Shown: in pieces, positions 17,069-25,590 of the stretch | Layout: each line of letters begins with the position of its first letter | Position numbering within the stretch: position 1 is the stretch's first letter | Translations under genes and position numbers: made by a program | Notes under the pieces: model-generated | Database searches by the model: none | Told to the model about the DNA's origin: nothing | The model's input: the letters and a program-made list of their open reading frames with translations, nothing else | NCBI RefSeq assembly: GCF_000971335.1 | Contig: NZ_JZJL01000017.1 | Location: forward strand, 1 to 64,000 | Direction of reading: 5' to 3' | DNA from: Chromobacterium vaccinii | Lineage (GTDB): Bacteria; Pseudomonadota; Gammaproteobacteria; Burkholderiales; Chromobacteriaceae | DNA: 64,000 nt

Positions 17069-17977
17069 TCAGTTGGGCAAATACGCCGGCAGGCGCAGCG
17101 CCTCCTGCGGCGAAAACCGCTGAGACTGCAGTTGGGCGACCGCTTGCTGCCGCTGCCGCGCGCTCAGTCCGCCGTTGGAGAGAATGGCCGTCCGCTCGCT
17201 CTTGAAGTCGTCCAGCCGCTTCTGCCAGCCGGCCTGCTCCCGATCCAGCTCCCCCAGCCTGTCCGCCGCCGCCTGTCCCACCATCCCGGCGCGCAATTGG
17301 TAAAGCTGCTGTTCGCCGCCTCCGCCCTGCTTCAACCGGGCTTCCGCGTCGGCTAGCGCCAAGTGCTTGACCGGCTCCTCGCGCGCGGCGCGCAGCGCGG
17401 ACGGCAGCCGGCTCTCCAACTGCGCGACCATCCGCTGCTTGTCGGCCGCGCTCAGCGCCGGATTGGCCTCGATCGCCAACCGCCTGGCGGTAAAGTCGTC
17501 ATAGCGGTCTTCGTCGCCGAACAAGCCGTCCAGTTCAAGCTGGCTGAAATACTGCCGCCTGGCCGCCTGCACCAACTCCAGCCGGCGCGGCAGATTCGCG
17601 GCCGCCGCCTCCTTGCCGGCGAGCGAACGCTTGTAGGCGACATAACGGTCGAACAACCCCATCGCCTGCGTCAGCGTCCCGCCTCCCAGCGCTCGCTTGA
17701 GCTGGCTCCGCAACTCGGTACGGATGGCGGCCAGATCGCGCTCGCCCAGCGTGGCCAGGTAGTAGTCGAACAGCTGGCGCAACTGCTGATCGACCACCAG
17801 CTTCCCTCCGGTTTCGGCGGCGGCGCCGTCCGGCCGAGTGCCGACCAGCGACGCCGCGAAGCCGCCGCGCGCCGCCTGGCGGGCCGCGGCCGCTTCCGGC
17901 TGCGCGCCATCCGGCCAGACCCACCAGGCCAGCAAGGCGGCGCAGGCCGCCGCCAGCGTCAAGCCGAGGCGGCGCAT
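17069..17977 (-). CDS. lifO: Lipase-specific foldase (lipase chaperone, LifO)
   Basis: This 302-residue periplasmic steric chaperone is anchored by an N-terminal membrane segment (LGLTLAAACAALLAWWVWP). It carries the family signature RQLFDYYLATLGE (RxxFDYxLSAxGE class) near residue 67. Long helical repeats follow and wrap around the lipase. The Lif family folds the cognate subfamily I.1/I.2 lipase after Sec export so that it can leave through the type II pathway. It lies 1 base after the lipase stop on the same strand, so the pair forms a lip-lif operon. It is slightly shorter than the roughly 340 residues of Burkholderia LifO, mainly in the linker after the membrane anchor. Confidence 0.93.
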   Translation of the reverse strand: MRRLGLTLAAACAALLAWWVWPDGAQPEAAAARQAARGGFAASLVGTRPDGAAAETGGKLVVDQQLRQLFDYYLATLGERDLAAIRTELRSQLKRALGGGTLTQAMGLFDRYVAYKRSLAGKEAAAANLPRRLELVQAARRQYFSQLELDGLFGDEDRYDDFTARRLAIEANPALSAADKQRMVAQLESRLPSALRAAREEPVKHLALADAEARLKQGGGGEQQLYQLRAGMVGQAAADRLGELDREQAGWQKRLDDFKSERTAILSNGGLSARQRQQAVAQLQSQRFSPQEALRLPAYLPN

Positions 17978-17978
17978 C

Positions 17979-18911
17979 TCACAGCCCCGCGTTTTTCAGC
18001 CGGTTGGCCTGCTGGCGGTACAGCGAGACCGGGCTCACCTCGAACAGGCTGACCAGGCCGAAGCTCTGATTGATCTCGTTGACGTGGTTCATCTTGTAAT
18101 CGTCGCGGATCACCTGGCCCAGGTGGGCCGAGCATACGCTGACCAAGCCATCCGACGGCGTGGAGCCGAAAGCCAGGCCCAGCGCGCCCATCGGCACGGT
18201 CAGCGGGTCCAGGACATTGGTGGTGGTGGCGGCGCCGGTCCACGAGTAGTAACGCACTCCCTTGGCCTCGTAATCGCCCTCGCCGCAAGCCGAAGTCGGC
18301 ACGCCGCCCGGGAACTTGGCGCTGAACGCCAGCGAACCGGCCGTGGTCAGGGAATTCAGCGCATCGATAGGCTGCTGCGGCAGATCGCTGGTGCCCGAGA
18401 AGAAGGCCAGCACCTTGACGAACGCCCCGGTCACCGCGGCGGCCACGGCTTCGCTGACCGATCCCGGAGGCGCCACGCCGCGAACGATATCGGCCACGAC
18501 CGAACCCTTGTTGACGCCGCCGACGGTGGTGACCGAGGCCACCAGGTCCGGCCGCACGCCCGCCACGTAGCGCGCGGTGGGCGCGCCCTGGCTATGGCCG
18601 ATCAGGTTGACCTTCTGCGCGCCGGTGATGGCCAGGATGCGCTGCACCTGCTGCAACAGCTGCTCGCCGCGCGCCTCATTGCTGCCGGTGGCCGACACTT
18701 CGGCTACGAACACCTGCGCGCCATCCTCCTTCAGGGCGGCCGGCACGCGGTAGAAGTAATCGACGCCCAGCACCTGGCCGAAGCCGAACAGGCCGTGCAC
18801 CAACACGATGGGGTAGCGGGTCTGGGTATAGCCGGAGGATGCGTGGGCCGAAGCGAACGGCAGCAGCAACAAGGCAAGCAAGAAGGCAGTGCGTGACAAC
18901 AGCTGTTTCAT
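17979..18911 (-). CDS. lip: Secreted triacylglycerol lipase (subfamily I.1/I.2)
   Basis: This is a 310-residue exported alpha/beta-hydrolase. The start at 18911 has a GGGAG ribosome site and gives a signal peptide (MKQLLSRTAFLLALLLLPFA, cleavage near SAHA). The oxyanion motif is VLVHGLFGF. The nucleophile Ser107 lies in GHSQG, Asp254 is in PSDGLVS, and His276 is in MNHVNE. Cys209 and Cys260 are placed like the structural disulfide of Burkholderia/Pseudomonas lipases. It is co-transcribed with its foldase. A CAAACGTTTG palindrome about 90 bases upstream resembles the PsrA sites in the fatty-acid cluster, suggesting lipid-responsive control. It hydrolyses long-chain triglycerides outside the cell. 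Confidence 0.96.
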   Translation of the reverse strand: MKQLLSRTAFLLALLLLPFASAHASSGYTQTRYPIVLVHGLFGFGQVLGVDYFYRVPAALKEDGAQVFVAEVSATGSNEARGEQLLQQVQRILAITGAQKVNLIGHSQGAPTARYVAGVRPDLVASVTTVGGVNKGSVVADIVRGVAPPGSVSEAVAAAVTGAFVKVLAFFSGTSDLPQQPIDALNSLTTAGSLAFSAKFPGGVPTSACGEGDYEAKGVRYYSWTGAATTTNVLDPLTVPMGALGLAFGSTPSDGLVSVCSAHLGQVIRDDYKMNHVNEINQSFGLVSLFEVSPVSLYRQQANRLKNAGL

Positions 18912-19002
18912 TATCTCTCCCGTTATATCGTGATTGCGGGCCACCGGGATGGCGGCCCTTAACCGGGATAGATCATGACATTGGCAAAATCCAGGATTAA
19001 TT

Positions 19003-19015
19003 CAAACGTTTGTCT
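19003..19015. promoter_or_regulatory. PsrA-like box upstream of the lipase gene
   Basis: CAAACGTTTGTCT fits CAAAC-N4-GTTT with one mismatch and also contains the perfect palindrome CAAACGTTTG. The same motif type lies upstream of fadL, fadN and psrA in this window. It is 92 bases before the lipase start codon. Confidence 0.55.
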
Positions 19016-19046
19016 CAGACGTCGGGCGATCCCATACCTAAGGACA

Positions 19047-19080
19047 GGCCATCCGCGCGACATCAGCCGCGCGGATGGTC
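19047..19080. terminator. Strong hairpin after the patatin gene
   Basis: CCATCCGCGCG (19049-19059) pairs perfectly with CGCGCGGATGG (19068-19078) around an 8-base loop, and the stem extends by a G-T and a G-C pair. It lies 7 bases after the patatin stop. No T-run follows on the minus strand, so it may act as a 3' stabiliser rather than an intrinsic terminator. Confidence 0.6.
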
Positions 19081-19084
19081 CGGA

Positions 19085-21319
19085 TCAATAGTCTACGCCG
19101 AGATAAATGTAGCCGGTCAGCCTGCCCCCCTGCGCGCTGCCCATGCCGACGAAGAACGGCCCGAGAATAGTATCCGCGCCCAGAAAAACCGAACCGGCCG
19201 GAATCCAGCGGTGCGCAAGCTTGCTAGTAGCGAAGTCATTGCCCCAAAGCTTGCCAGCCTCAAGCGACACGCCCGCATATACTCCAGACCCCAGCACAGC
19301 TGGCAACGATGCCGCGCGCCAGTACACCATCAGCCTGGCCAGCGCCACCTGGCTGGCCAGGAGTTCGCCATTCTGATAGCCCGTCAGGTTCAGGAAGCCG
19401 CCCAGGGTTTCCGGGATGAATTCGTCGTCCGATTTGGTATCGACATAGCCTTTGGCCTTGGCAGTGAAGCGCGCGGTGAAATCTCCGTAGGTATGCGCCA
19501 CTTCGCCGGTGAAATCATAAAGCTTCTGGTTGACCTCGCTACCCAGCCCCGGCAAGCCGGCCGCCAGCTTGCCGCTGAAGTAATAGCCGGAACGCGGCCA
19601 GCGCGGGTTATCGAACTGGTCCACCACCAGGCGAGTCTGCACGCCGACATCGCGGAAACGGAAATTGTTAGCGTAGTCAGGAATGCCTTGCGACAAGGTG
19701 AAATCGTTATCCTGCCGATAAAGGCCTAATCGCCACTCGCCATACTTGCCCAGCGCCACGCCCGCATTCACCTGCGTTTCGACTATGCTGTTGTTGAATG
19801 TGGCAAACACCGTGTGGTCATCATTGAACAGCTTGAACGGACTCTGCTGATACCCTAGCGAAGCGGCGACGAACATCGGGCTGCCGCGCCACAACGGCTG
19901 GTACAGTTCGGTCTTGAAGGCCTTGTCGTCGCCAATGGCCACATCGTTGCGCCAGGAGCCTCCCGCAGCGTTCAGCGATGTCCACTCATGCGCGGCGCGC
20001 AGCGTGAAGCGGCTGTCGCCCGGCGTGTCGCTGCTAAGATTTAGACCGAAATGCAGGGTGTTCTGGCCTATGCTGCGCTCCACCGGCATCACCATCATCA
20101 CGTTGCGCCCGGAAACGCTGTCCACGCGATAACCCAGCTTGTCGTACTCGCCCCCGGTGAAGATCTCCGCCAAGCGATTGCGCGCTTCGCCCACCGGTAT
20201 CCTGTTCGATGAAAAATCCAGCGACTCCTGCAACGACGACATCTTGGTGAAGTCGCCGTCCTTGCCGTCCACCTTGACGTCATCCAGCACCGGGTAGCGG
20301 GGCCGGCTCAGCTTGCTCTTCCAGGCCTGGTACTCCGCCTCCGAAACCGAATAGGTAGACAATTGCCGCGCCATTTTGCGGGCCGCCTCGGCGCCGCGCT
20401 CGACAATGGCCTTGTGGTCGCCGAAAGACGCCACGGTATAGCCGCTCAGATCCGGCCGGATCACGATGTCGCGCTTGTCCAACCGCTTCATTTGCTCCTG
20501 CTGATTGCGCATCACCGCCAAGTTGGAGCTTTGATCGACTACGTCGAACAGCGTGTGTATCTCGTCCGCCTTCAACAGCGGCGTGCTCACATCCACCACG
20601 ATCACGTGCTCGGCGCAGCGGCCCTTCACCTCCTGCACCGGGATATTGCGGGCGATGGCGCCATCCACCAGCAGCTTGCCGTCGTCCTCCACCAGGTCGA
20701 ACACGCCGGGAACCGCCATGCTGGCGCGCAAGGCGCGCGACAGAGAGCCCCGGTCGAACACCACCGCGTCGCCGGTCAGCAAATCCGCCGCCACCGCGCG
20801 GAATGGAATGGGCAGCTTGTCGAAGCTGTCGATGTCCCGGTCCCGCGTCATTTTATGGATGTAGAGTTCGATGCCCTGGGAGTTGATCGCGCTGCGCGGA
20901 ACCCGCAGCGCGCCGCCCTTGAGCCCGAAGCTGACATCCAGATAGTTCTGGTAGTCGTTGCGCTTTCGATCGTATGGGATGTCGGTGCGCGCCGGCTTGC
21001 CGGACAGCATCTGGTCCCAGTCGGCGGCATTGAACTCGCGCTCCATCTCATCCAGCGGCAGGCCGTTGGCGTAAATGCCACCGATCAGCGCCCCTGCGCT
21101 AGTCCCGGAGATGCAGGCCACGGGTATCCGCAGGCGCTCCAGCTCCTTCAAAACGCCCAGGTGGGCGAAGCCGCGCGCGCCGCCGCCGCCGAGCACAACG
21201 CCAACACCCTCAGGCACTTGCGTCGCATCCGCGGCGTCCACAGCTGTCGAAATGAACAGTCCGGCCGCGCACAAGGCGAGAATCAGACGACGATAGGGGA
21301 AAAACTTGCTTTTTGGCAT
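19085..21319 (-). CDS. Patatin-like phospholipase with surface-assembly beta-barrel (type Vd autotransporter, PlpD-like)
   Basis: This 744-residue exported protein has three parts. A signal peptide (about residues 1-30, RRLILALCAAGLFISTAVDA) is followed by a patatin domain (about 38-330) with oxyanion loop GGGGARGFAHLG, nucleophile GTSAG (Ser74), and catalytic Asp219 in VDGAIARN. The remaining C-terminal part has a POTRA-like segment and an Omp85/BamA-type barrel ending in YIYLGVDY with a terminal Tyr. This is the fusion seen in Pseudomonas PlpD and Fusobacterium FplA, where a phospholipase A1 is displayed or released at the surface. The start at 21319 is chosen because it gives the signal peptide. 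It is divergent from the PilZ-like gene. Confidence 0.9.
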   Translation of the reverse strand: MPKSKFFPYRRLILALCAAGLFISTAVDAADATQVPEGVGVVLGGGGARGFAHLGVLKELERLRIPVACISGTSAGALIGGIYANGLPLDEMEREFNAADWDQMLSGKPARTDIPYDRKRNDYQNYLDVSFGLKGGALRVPRSAINSQGIELYIHKMTRDRDIDSFDKLPIPFRAVAADLLTGDAVVFDRGSLSRALRASMAVPGVFDLVEDDGKLLVDGAIARNIPVQEVKGRCAEHVIVVDVSTPLLKADEIHTLFDVVDQSSNLAVMRNQQEQMKRLDKRDIVIRPDLSGYTVASFGDHKAIVERGAEAARKMARQLSTYSVSEAEYQAWKSKLSRPRYPVLDDVKVDGKDGDFTKMSSLQESLDFSSNRIPVGEARNRLAEIFTGGEYDKLGYRVDSVSGRNVMMVMPVERSIGQNTLHFGLNLSSDTPGDSRFTLRAAHEWTSLNAAGGSWRNDVAIGDDKAFKTELYQPLWRGSPMFVAASLGYQQSPFKLFNDDHTVFATFNNSIVETQVNAGVALGKYGEWRLGLYRQDNDFTLSQGIPDYANNFRFRDVGVQTRLVVDQFDNPRWPRSGYYFSGKLAAGLPGLGSEVNQKLYDFTGEVAHTYGDFTARFTAKAKGYVDTKSDDEFIPETLGGFLNLTGYQNGELLASQVALARLMVYWRAASLPAVLGSGVYAGVSLEAGKLWGNDFATSKLAHRWIPAGSVFLGADTILGPFFVGMGSAQGGRLTGYIYLGVDY

Positions 21320-21423
21320 GCCCGATAAATTTGCGATTATGGTTTCACCAGCATCAATGCGTGACGTAAGATAGAGTGACATATAAGTGAGAACATAAAT
21401 CCCATATCCAGAAGCCCGGTTCA

Positions 21424-22941
21424 ATGTTTGACTTCAAATCTCTAGTCAGCTCACTTCTCAGCAAGAACACGCCCGCCTCAGGCGTGGCGCAATCTGCCAC
21501 CCTGCTGGTGCGCGATCTGCCGCAGGCTGAATACTTTACCGCCCTGGTGGAAATCATCAAGGCCGTATCCAAAATCAACGCAGATAGCGAGATGTCGTTG
21601 AAGGAACGCATCAAGACGCTGCTCTACGTCGACGACAAGGCTGCCGGCATACACCACCAGCTATGCCAGGATTATCTTCATTCCAGAGGCGGCAGCAAAG
21701 GCTATCTGCCCACCATTCTCGCCTATTGGCACGAATTGGCCAGCGCCTACCAGATCTGCCTGCGCCTGCACCGCGGCTCCTCCAGCCAGGCTGGCGACGC
21801 GGAGCTGCAGCTGGTCACCACCCGCGGCCTGCATCACCAGATGCGGCTGCTGGCCTGGAACGCGCTGCGTTATCTGAAACCAGAAGGCAACGCCTGGCAG
21901 CAAGGCTTCCGTTTCTACACCTACGCGGAGGAAGCGGGCTTCGCCCGTTCGCCCATCCTGCTGTATCCGGACGCCAAGCAGGAAATCAGCTGCGAGCACC
22001 TGCTGGTTCAGGCCGGCATGCTGCACCTGGCTCAGACCGAGAACATGCTGCACAAGGAAATCGTCGCGGTGGACCAGCTGTTGATGCTGATTTGCCAGAA
22101 CATCCCGCTGGACAAGCAGCCGCCGACCGAAATGCCGGTCTTCGTCTACAACCTGTCCCTGCCGGAACCTCCGCAGCCGATGCTGCGCGGCATGGCCGGC
22201 AAGTGGCACCGTTACTGGTCCTCCTACGAGATCACCACCCGCCTGGCCGATCTGATGTTCGACCTCGATGTCCGCATCCCCTCGCAAATCGCCGCGCTGG
22301 ATTGCGAGCTGGAGCGCGAGGAGTGGTCGGTGTTGTGCGAAAAGCTGGCGGTCCGCTGGTCCAGCGATGGCGGCAAGTCGCTGCGCAAATCGGAACGCTC
22401 GCTGCACTCCTCCAGCGCTCAGGTATCGATAGGTTTCGACCGCGTGGCCTTCCACATCAAGGTTCAGGATGTAGGCGGGCTGGAAGCCGACCGCATCGAT
22501 GAATGGCGCATCAACGACATCAGCAGCACCGGCATGGGACTCACCTTCATCGGCAAGACCATAGACCAGTTGGCGATAGGCCGGCTGATCCTGGTCAAAA
22601 CCGAGACCCACCCGCTGCTGCTGGGCGTAATCCGGCGCATTCTACGCCAGAATAACGGCACCAAGGTGGGCATCGAAATATTGGGACAAACGCCGGTCGG
22701 GGTCTCGCTGCAAGATCCGTCGCAACCTGACAGCGCGCCTTTCTCGGCCATTTACATCACGCAACCGAACTCGCGCAAGGGCCAGCGCTGGTTCCTGATG
22801 CCCAAGACCCTGCTGGACGATGACAAGCAGCTGGTGCTCAGCGCTCAAGGCAAATCCTATCAGATCAAGCTGAAAGACCCGCAACAGGAATTCGAAGACT
22901 GCAGCCACAGCAACTTCGACACGCTGTCCAAAATGGATTGA
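21424..22941 (+). CDS. Conserved hypothetical protein with C-terminal PilZ-like domain
   Basis: This 505-residue cytosolic protein has no signal peptide or membrane helix. The first 300 residues are largely helical (TALVEIIKAVSKINADSEMS, AYWHELASAYQICLRLHRGS) and match no family I can name. Near residue 355 the segment EWRINDISSTGMGLTF followed by GRLILVKTETHPLLLGVIRR resembles the D/NxSxxG half of a PilZ c-di-GMP-binding domain; the preceding RxxxR is not clear. It is divergent from the patatin gene with about 105 bases between them and ends in a hairpin terminator. A c-di-GMP role is only suggested. Confidence 0.6.
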   Translation: MFDFKSLVSSLLSKNTPASGVAQSATLLVRDLPQAEYFTALVEIIKAVSKINADSEMSLKERIKTLLYVDDKAAGIHHQLCQDYLHSRGGSKGYLPTILAYWHELASAYQICLRLHRGSSSQAGDAELQLVTTRGLHHQMRLLAWNALRYLKPEGNAWQQGFRFYTYAEEAGFARSPILLYPDAKQEISCEHLLVQAGMLHLAQTENMLHKEIVAVDQLLMLICQNIPLDKQPPTEMPVFVYNLSLPEPPQPMLRGMAGKWHRYWSSYEITTRLADLMFDLDVRIPSQIAALDCELEREEWSVLCEKLAVRWSSDGGKSLRKSERSLHSSSAQVSIGFDRVAFHIKVQDVGGLEADRIDEWRINDISSTGMGLTFIGKTIDQLAIGRLILVKTETHPLLLGVIRRILRQNNGTKVGIEILGQTPVGVSLQDPSQPDSAPFSAIYITQPNSRKGQRWFLMPKTLLDDDKQLVLSAQGKSYQIKLKDPQQEFEDCSHSNFDTLSKMD

Positions 22942-22950
22942 CCCCGCGCC

Positions 22951-22985
22951 GCCGGCCCGACATGGGCCGGCGCTTCTTGCTTTTC
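22951..22985 (+). terminator. Terminator after the PilZ-like gene
   Basis: GCCGGCCC (22951-22958) pairs perfectly with GGGCCGGC (22964-22971) around a 5-base loop and is followed by a pyrimidine-rich stretch with several T runs. Confidence 0.75.
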
Positions 22986-23156
22986 TTCTTGCCGCTTTCC
23001 CCAGCTCTCCCTTCTTTGCCCATTCGCGCGAGAACCGCAAATTCTTGCCGCCGAACTTAATATGACAAAAAGATATTTGTGCAATAAAAATTAACAAATA
23101 TGATCTTCTGGCGACCACAATCGCAAAACAACAAAGGCAAATAGAGGATCTCAATC

Positions 23157-24956
23157 ATGCACGTTCGCATCACCAGCAGCGCAGTCATGCTGGCGCTGGC
23201 CTCCCTGGCTAGTCATGCCGCCCCTTCCGCGCCGGATCGCAGCGTTCCATTGCTGCCGGGCGACCCTCTGGTCAACCAGCAATGGCATCTGAAAAACACC
23301 GGTCAGAACGCCTTCTCCAAGCGCGGCGGCGTCAAGGGCGTCGACCTCAATCTCGCCTTCACCCACTTGCGCGGCATCCGCGGCATCGGCACCACCATCG
23401 CCGTCATCGACGACGGTCTGGAAATCAAACACCCCGACCTGGCCGCCAACATCGTGCCCGGCTCCAAGAACCTGGTGAACGGCAGCAACGACCCAACGCC
23501 CGAATCAGGCGGCAACGGCCACGGCACCGCAGTGGCCGGCATCGCCGCGGCGGTAGCCTTCAACGGCATAGGCGGCCGCGGCATCGCGCCTTCGGCCGGC
23601 CTCAAGGGCTTCAACTGGCTACTGGCTCAAACCCTGGACGGCTGGCTGCTGGCGCACGGCAAAAAACCGAATGGCGGTCCGCTGGAAGCCTTCACCGACG
23701 CCCGCGTATTCAACCAGAGCTACGGCTCCTCCACCCTCACCTCCGTCCCCGGCAACCCGGATCAGGACATCGAGCTGAAAACCGAGGAAGAAACCTACGA
23801 AGACGTCAGCCGCAACAGCCACTGGGGCCGCGGCGCGGTATTCGTCAAGTCGGCCGGCAACGCCTACAACTCCTTCCGCCTGAGCAGCACCGAGGTGATA
23901 TTGGGTTACCAAGGGAACAACGGCTTGCCGGTGCAGGACGCCAACCTGTCCACCGACAACAACAACTACTGGAACGTGGTGGTGTCGGCGCTGAACGCCG
24001 ACGGCGTGCGCTCCTCCTACTCGTCGGTCGGCGCCAATGTGCTGCTCACCGCTCCCGGCGGCGAGTACGGCACCGATTCGCCGGCGATGGTCACCACCGA
24101 CCTGTCGGGCTGCGCCCGCGGCTACAACGTCACCGGCAACACCGCCAACGGCCTGCACGGCGGCACCGCGCTGGATCCCAACTGCGACTACAACGGCATC
24201 ATGAACGGCACTTCGTCCGCCGCGCCGTCCACCTCCGGCTCATTCGCGCTGGTGATGTCCGCCAATCCGGCGCTCAGCGCCCGCGACGTGCGCCACATCC
24301 TGATCACCACCGCCCGCCAGGTGGACGCCGCCCAACCGGGCGTGACGCTGGCGTTCAAGGACAAGAACGGCGGCCCGCACAGCTACCAGGCCATTTCCGG
24401 CTGGCAGAAGAACGCCGCCGGCCTGCCCTTCCACCAGTTCTACGGTTTCGGCCTGATCAACATCGACAAGGCGGTGGAAAAGGCGCTGTTCTACAGCAAG
24501 CCGCTGCCGCCGCTGCAGAAAACCCGCTGGCAGACTGTCTCGGCCCAGGCCGCCATCCCGGATGCCGACGAACGCGGCGTGGAAAGCGCGTACAACCAAC
24601 CCGACGACCTGACTGTCGAGGCGGTGCAGGTCCTGGTGGACGCCGAGCACGGCCGCGCCAACGATCTGGCGGTGGAACTGATCTCGCCGTCCGGCACCCG
24701 CTCGGTGCTGCTGTCTCCGCGCACCGCTCTGGTGGCTGAAACCTACGGCCTCAACCAGCAACGCCTGCTGTCCAATCAATTCTACGGCGAACAAGCCAAG
24801 GGCCAGTGGCGGCTGCGCGTGATCGACACCAATGGCGCCGAATACCAGTACGTCTATCGCGCCAATGGCCAAAACAACGTCTACTCGCTTCCCAACGCGG
24901 AAGGCAAACTGAAATCGTGGTCGATCCGCTTCTTCGGCCACCGGAGCGCAGCATGA
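23157..24956 (+). CDS. Kexin-like subtilase (S8B) with C-terminal P domain, exported, without N-terminal pro-domain
   Basis: This 599-residue exported serine protease has a signal peptide at about residues 1-22 (VMLALASLASHAA). The catalytic subtilase domain then starts almost at once: PLVNQQWHLKNTG near residue 37 is the usual first conserved block of kexins. The triad is Asp85 (AVIDDGLEI), His122 (GNGHGTAVAG) and Ser353 (NGTSSAAP), with oxyanion Asn235 (SAGN). A P domain (about 480-599: DLAVELISPSGTRSVLLSPR, GQWRLRVIDTNG) completes the kexin/furin layout. No room exists for the 70-100 residue pro-domain most subtilases need to fold. The next gene overlaps by ATGA and looks like a separate pro-domain/chaperone, as in Aeromonas sobria ASP. 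An AGAGGA site precedes the ATG. Confidence 0.93.
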   Translation: MHVRITSSAVMLALASLASHAAPSAPDRSVPLLPGDPLVNQQWHLKNTGQNAFSKRGGVKGVDLNLAFTHLRGIRGIGTTIAVIDDGLEIKHPDLAANIVPGSKNLVNGSNDPTPESGGNGHGTAVAGIAAAVAFNGIGGRGIAPSAGLKGFNWLLAQTLDGWLLAHGKKPNGGPLEAFTDARVFNQSYGSSTLTSVPGNPDQDIELKTEEETYEDVSRNSHWGRGAVFVKSAGNAYNSFRLSSTEVILGYQGNNGLPVQDANLSTDNNNYWNVVVSALNADGVRSSYSSVGANVLLTAPGGEYGTDSPAMVTTDLSGCARGYNVTGNTANGLHGGTALDPNCDYNGIMNGTSSAAPSTSGSFALVMSANPALSARDVRHILITTARQVDAAQPGVTLAFKDKNGGPHSYQAISGWQKNAAGLPFHQFYGFGLINIDKAVEKALFYSKPLPPLQKTRWQTVSAQAAIPDADERGVESAYNQPDDLTVEAVQVLVDAEHGRANDLAVELISPSGTRSVLLSPRTALVAETYGLNQQRLLSNQFYGEQAKGQWRLRVIDTNGAEYQYVYRANGQNNVYSLPNAEGKLKSWSIRFFGHRSAA

Positions 24957-25420
24957 AACAGATCATCCGACTCATTCCCCTCGCCCTGCTGACCCTGGCC
25001 GCCAACAGCCAGGCCGCCGAGCCGCCCTTCCTGGCCCAACCCGCCGGCCAGGCGGTCGTGATCAACGGCAAGACCTACTATAAGCAGGCTCCGCAATCCA
25101 AGATCCCCAATGGCGTTTCCGCCCGCAGCACCGGCACCCCGGCGCCGTCGCTGAAGCGCGGCGATGTGGTGCAGGCCGCCAAGCAACGCGTGCCGGCCAC
25201 CGTCAGCGGCACCGTGCTGGTGCAACTGGCATCGCCCAACGACGAAGCCGCCGTCGCCCGCGATCACGGCCTGACCGTGCGCTACCGCACCGCCAGCATC
25301 GTCATCTTCAACACGCCGGCCCAGGCCGATCTGCTGGCGCTGCAGCAAAAGCTGTCCGCCGACAAGCGTGTGAAAAAGGCCCAGCTGGAGTTGGCCAGCA
25401 ACGACAAACAGGCTGAATAA
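24953..25420 (+). CDS. Small exported propeptide-like chaperone/inhibitor of the adjacent kexin-like protease (ORF2-like)
   Basis: This 155-residue protein has a signal peptide (MKQIIRLIPLALLTLAANSQ, cleavage near AQA/AEPP). Its C-terminal half, from GTVLVQLASPNDEAAVARDH through SIVIFNTPAQADLLALQQKL to DKRVKKAQLEL, has the beta-alpha-beta-beta-alpha-beta pattern of subtilase pro-domains (inhibitor I9 fold). Its ATG overlaps the protease TGA (ATGA), so synthesis is coupled. In Aeromonas sobria, a downstream gene of nearly the same size (ORF2) encodes the chaperone that the kexin-like ASP needs for maturation. I infer the same role here. Direct homology cannot be tested without an alignment. 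A terminator follows at 25446. Confidence 0.78.
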   Translation: MKQIIRLIPLALLTLAANSQAAEPPFLAQPAGQAVVINGKTYYKQAPQSKIPNGVSARSTGTPAPSLKRGDVVQAAKQRVPATVSGTVLVQLASPNDEAAVARDHGLTVRYRTASIVIFNTPAQADLLALQQKLSADKRVKKAQLELASNDKQAE

Positions 25421-25445
25421 GCCCCGGCTCGCCGCTCGGCACACG

Positions 25446-25470
25446 GCCCCGGTCATCGATCGGGGCTTTT
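25446..25470 (+). terminator. Terminator of the protease-chaperone operon
   Basis: GCCCCG (25446-25451) pairs with CGGGGC (25461-25466), followed directly by TTTT. Confidence 0.75.
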
Positions 25471-25530
25471 CTCCGCCTTGCGCACACGACCGCCGAGAGC
25501 CCTCGCCCTCACGTCGCGCAAACTGAAATA

Positions 25531-25562
25531 AAAAACGCCACAGCGCAAGGCTGTGGCGTTTC
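25531..25562. terminator. Bidirectional-looking terminator downstream of fadA
   Basis: AACGCCACAG (25534-25543) pairs perfectly with CTGTGGCGTT (25551-25560) around a 7-base loop. On the minus strand it is followed by TTTTATTT, an excellent terminator for fadA. Confidence 0.85.
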
Positions 25563-25590
25563 CATAAACCATCAGTTCAATGAGCTTGGC

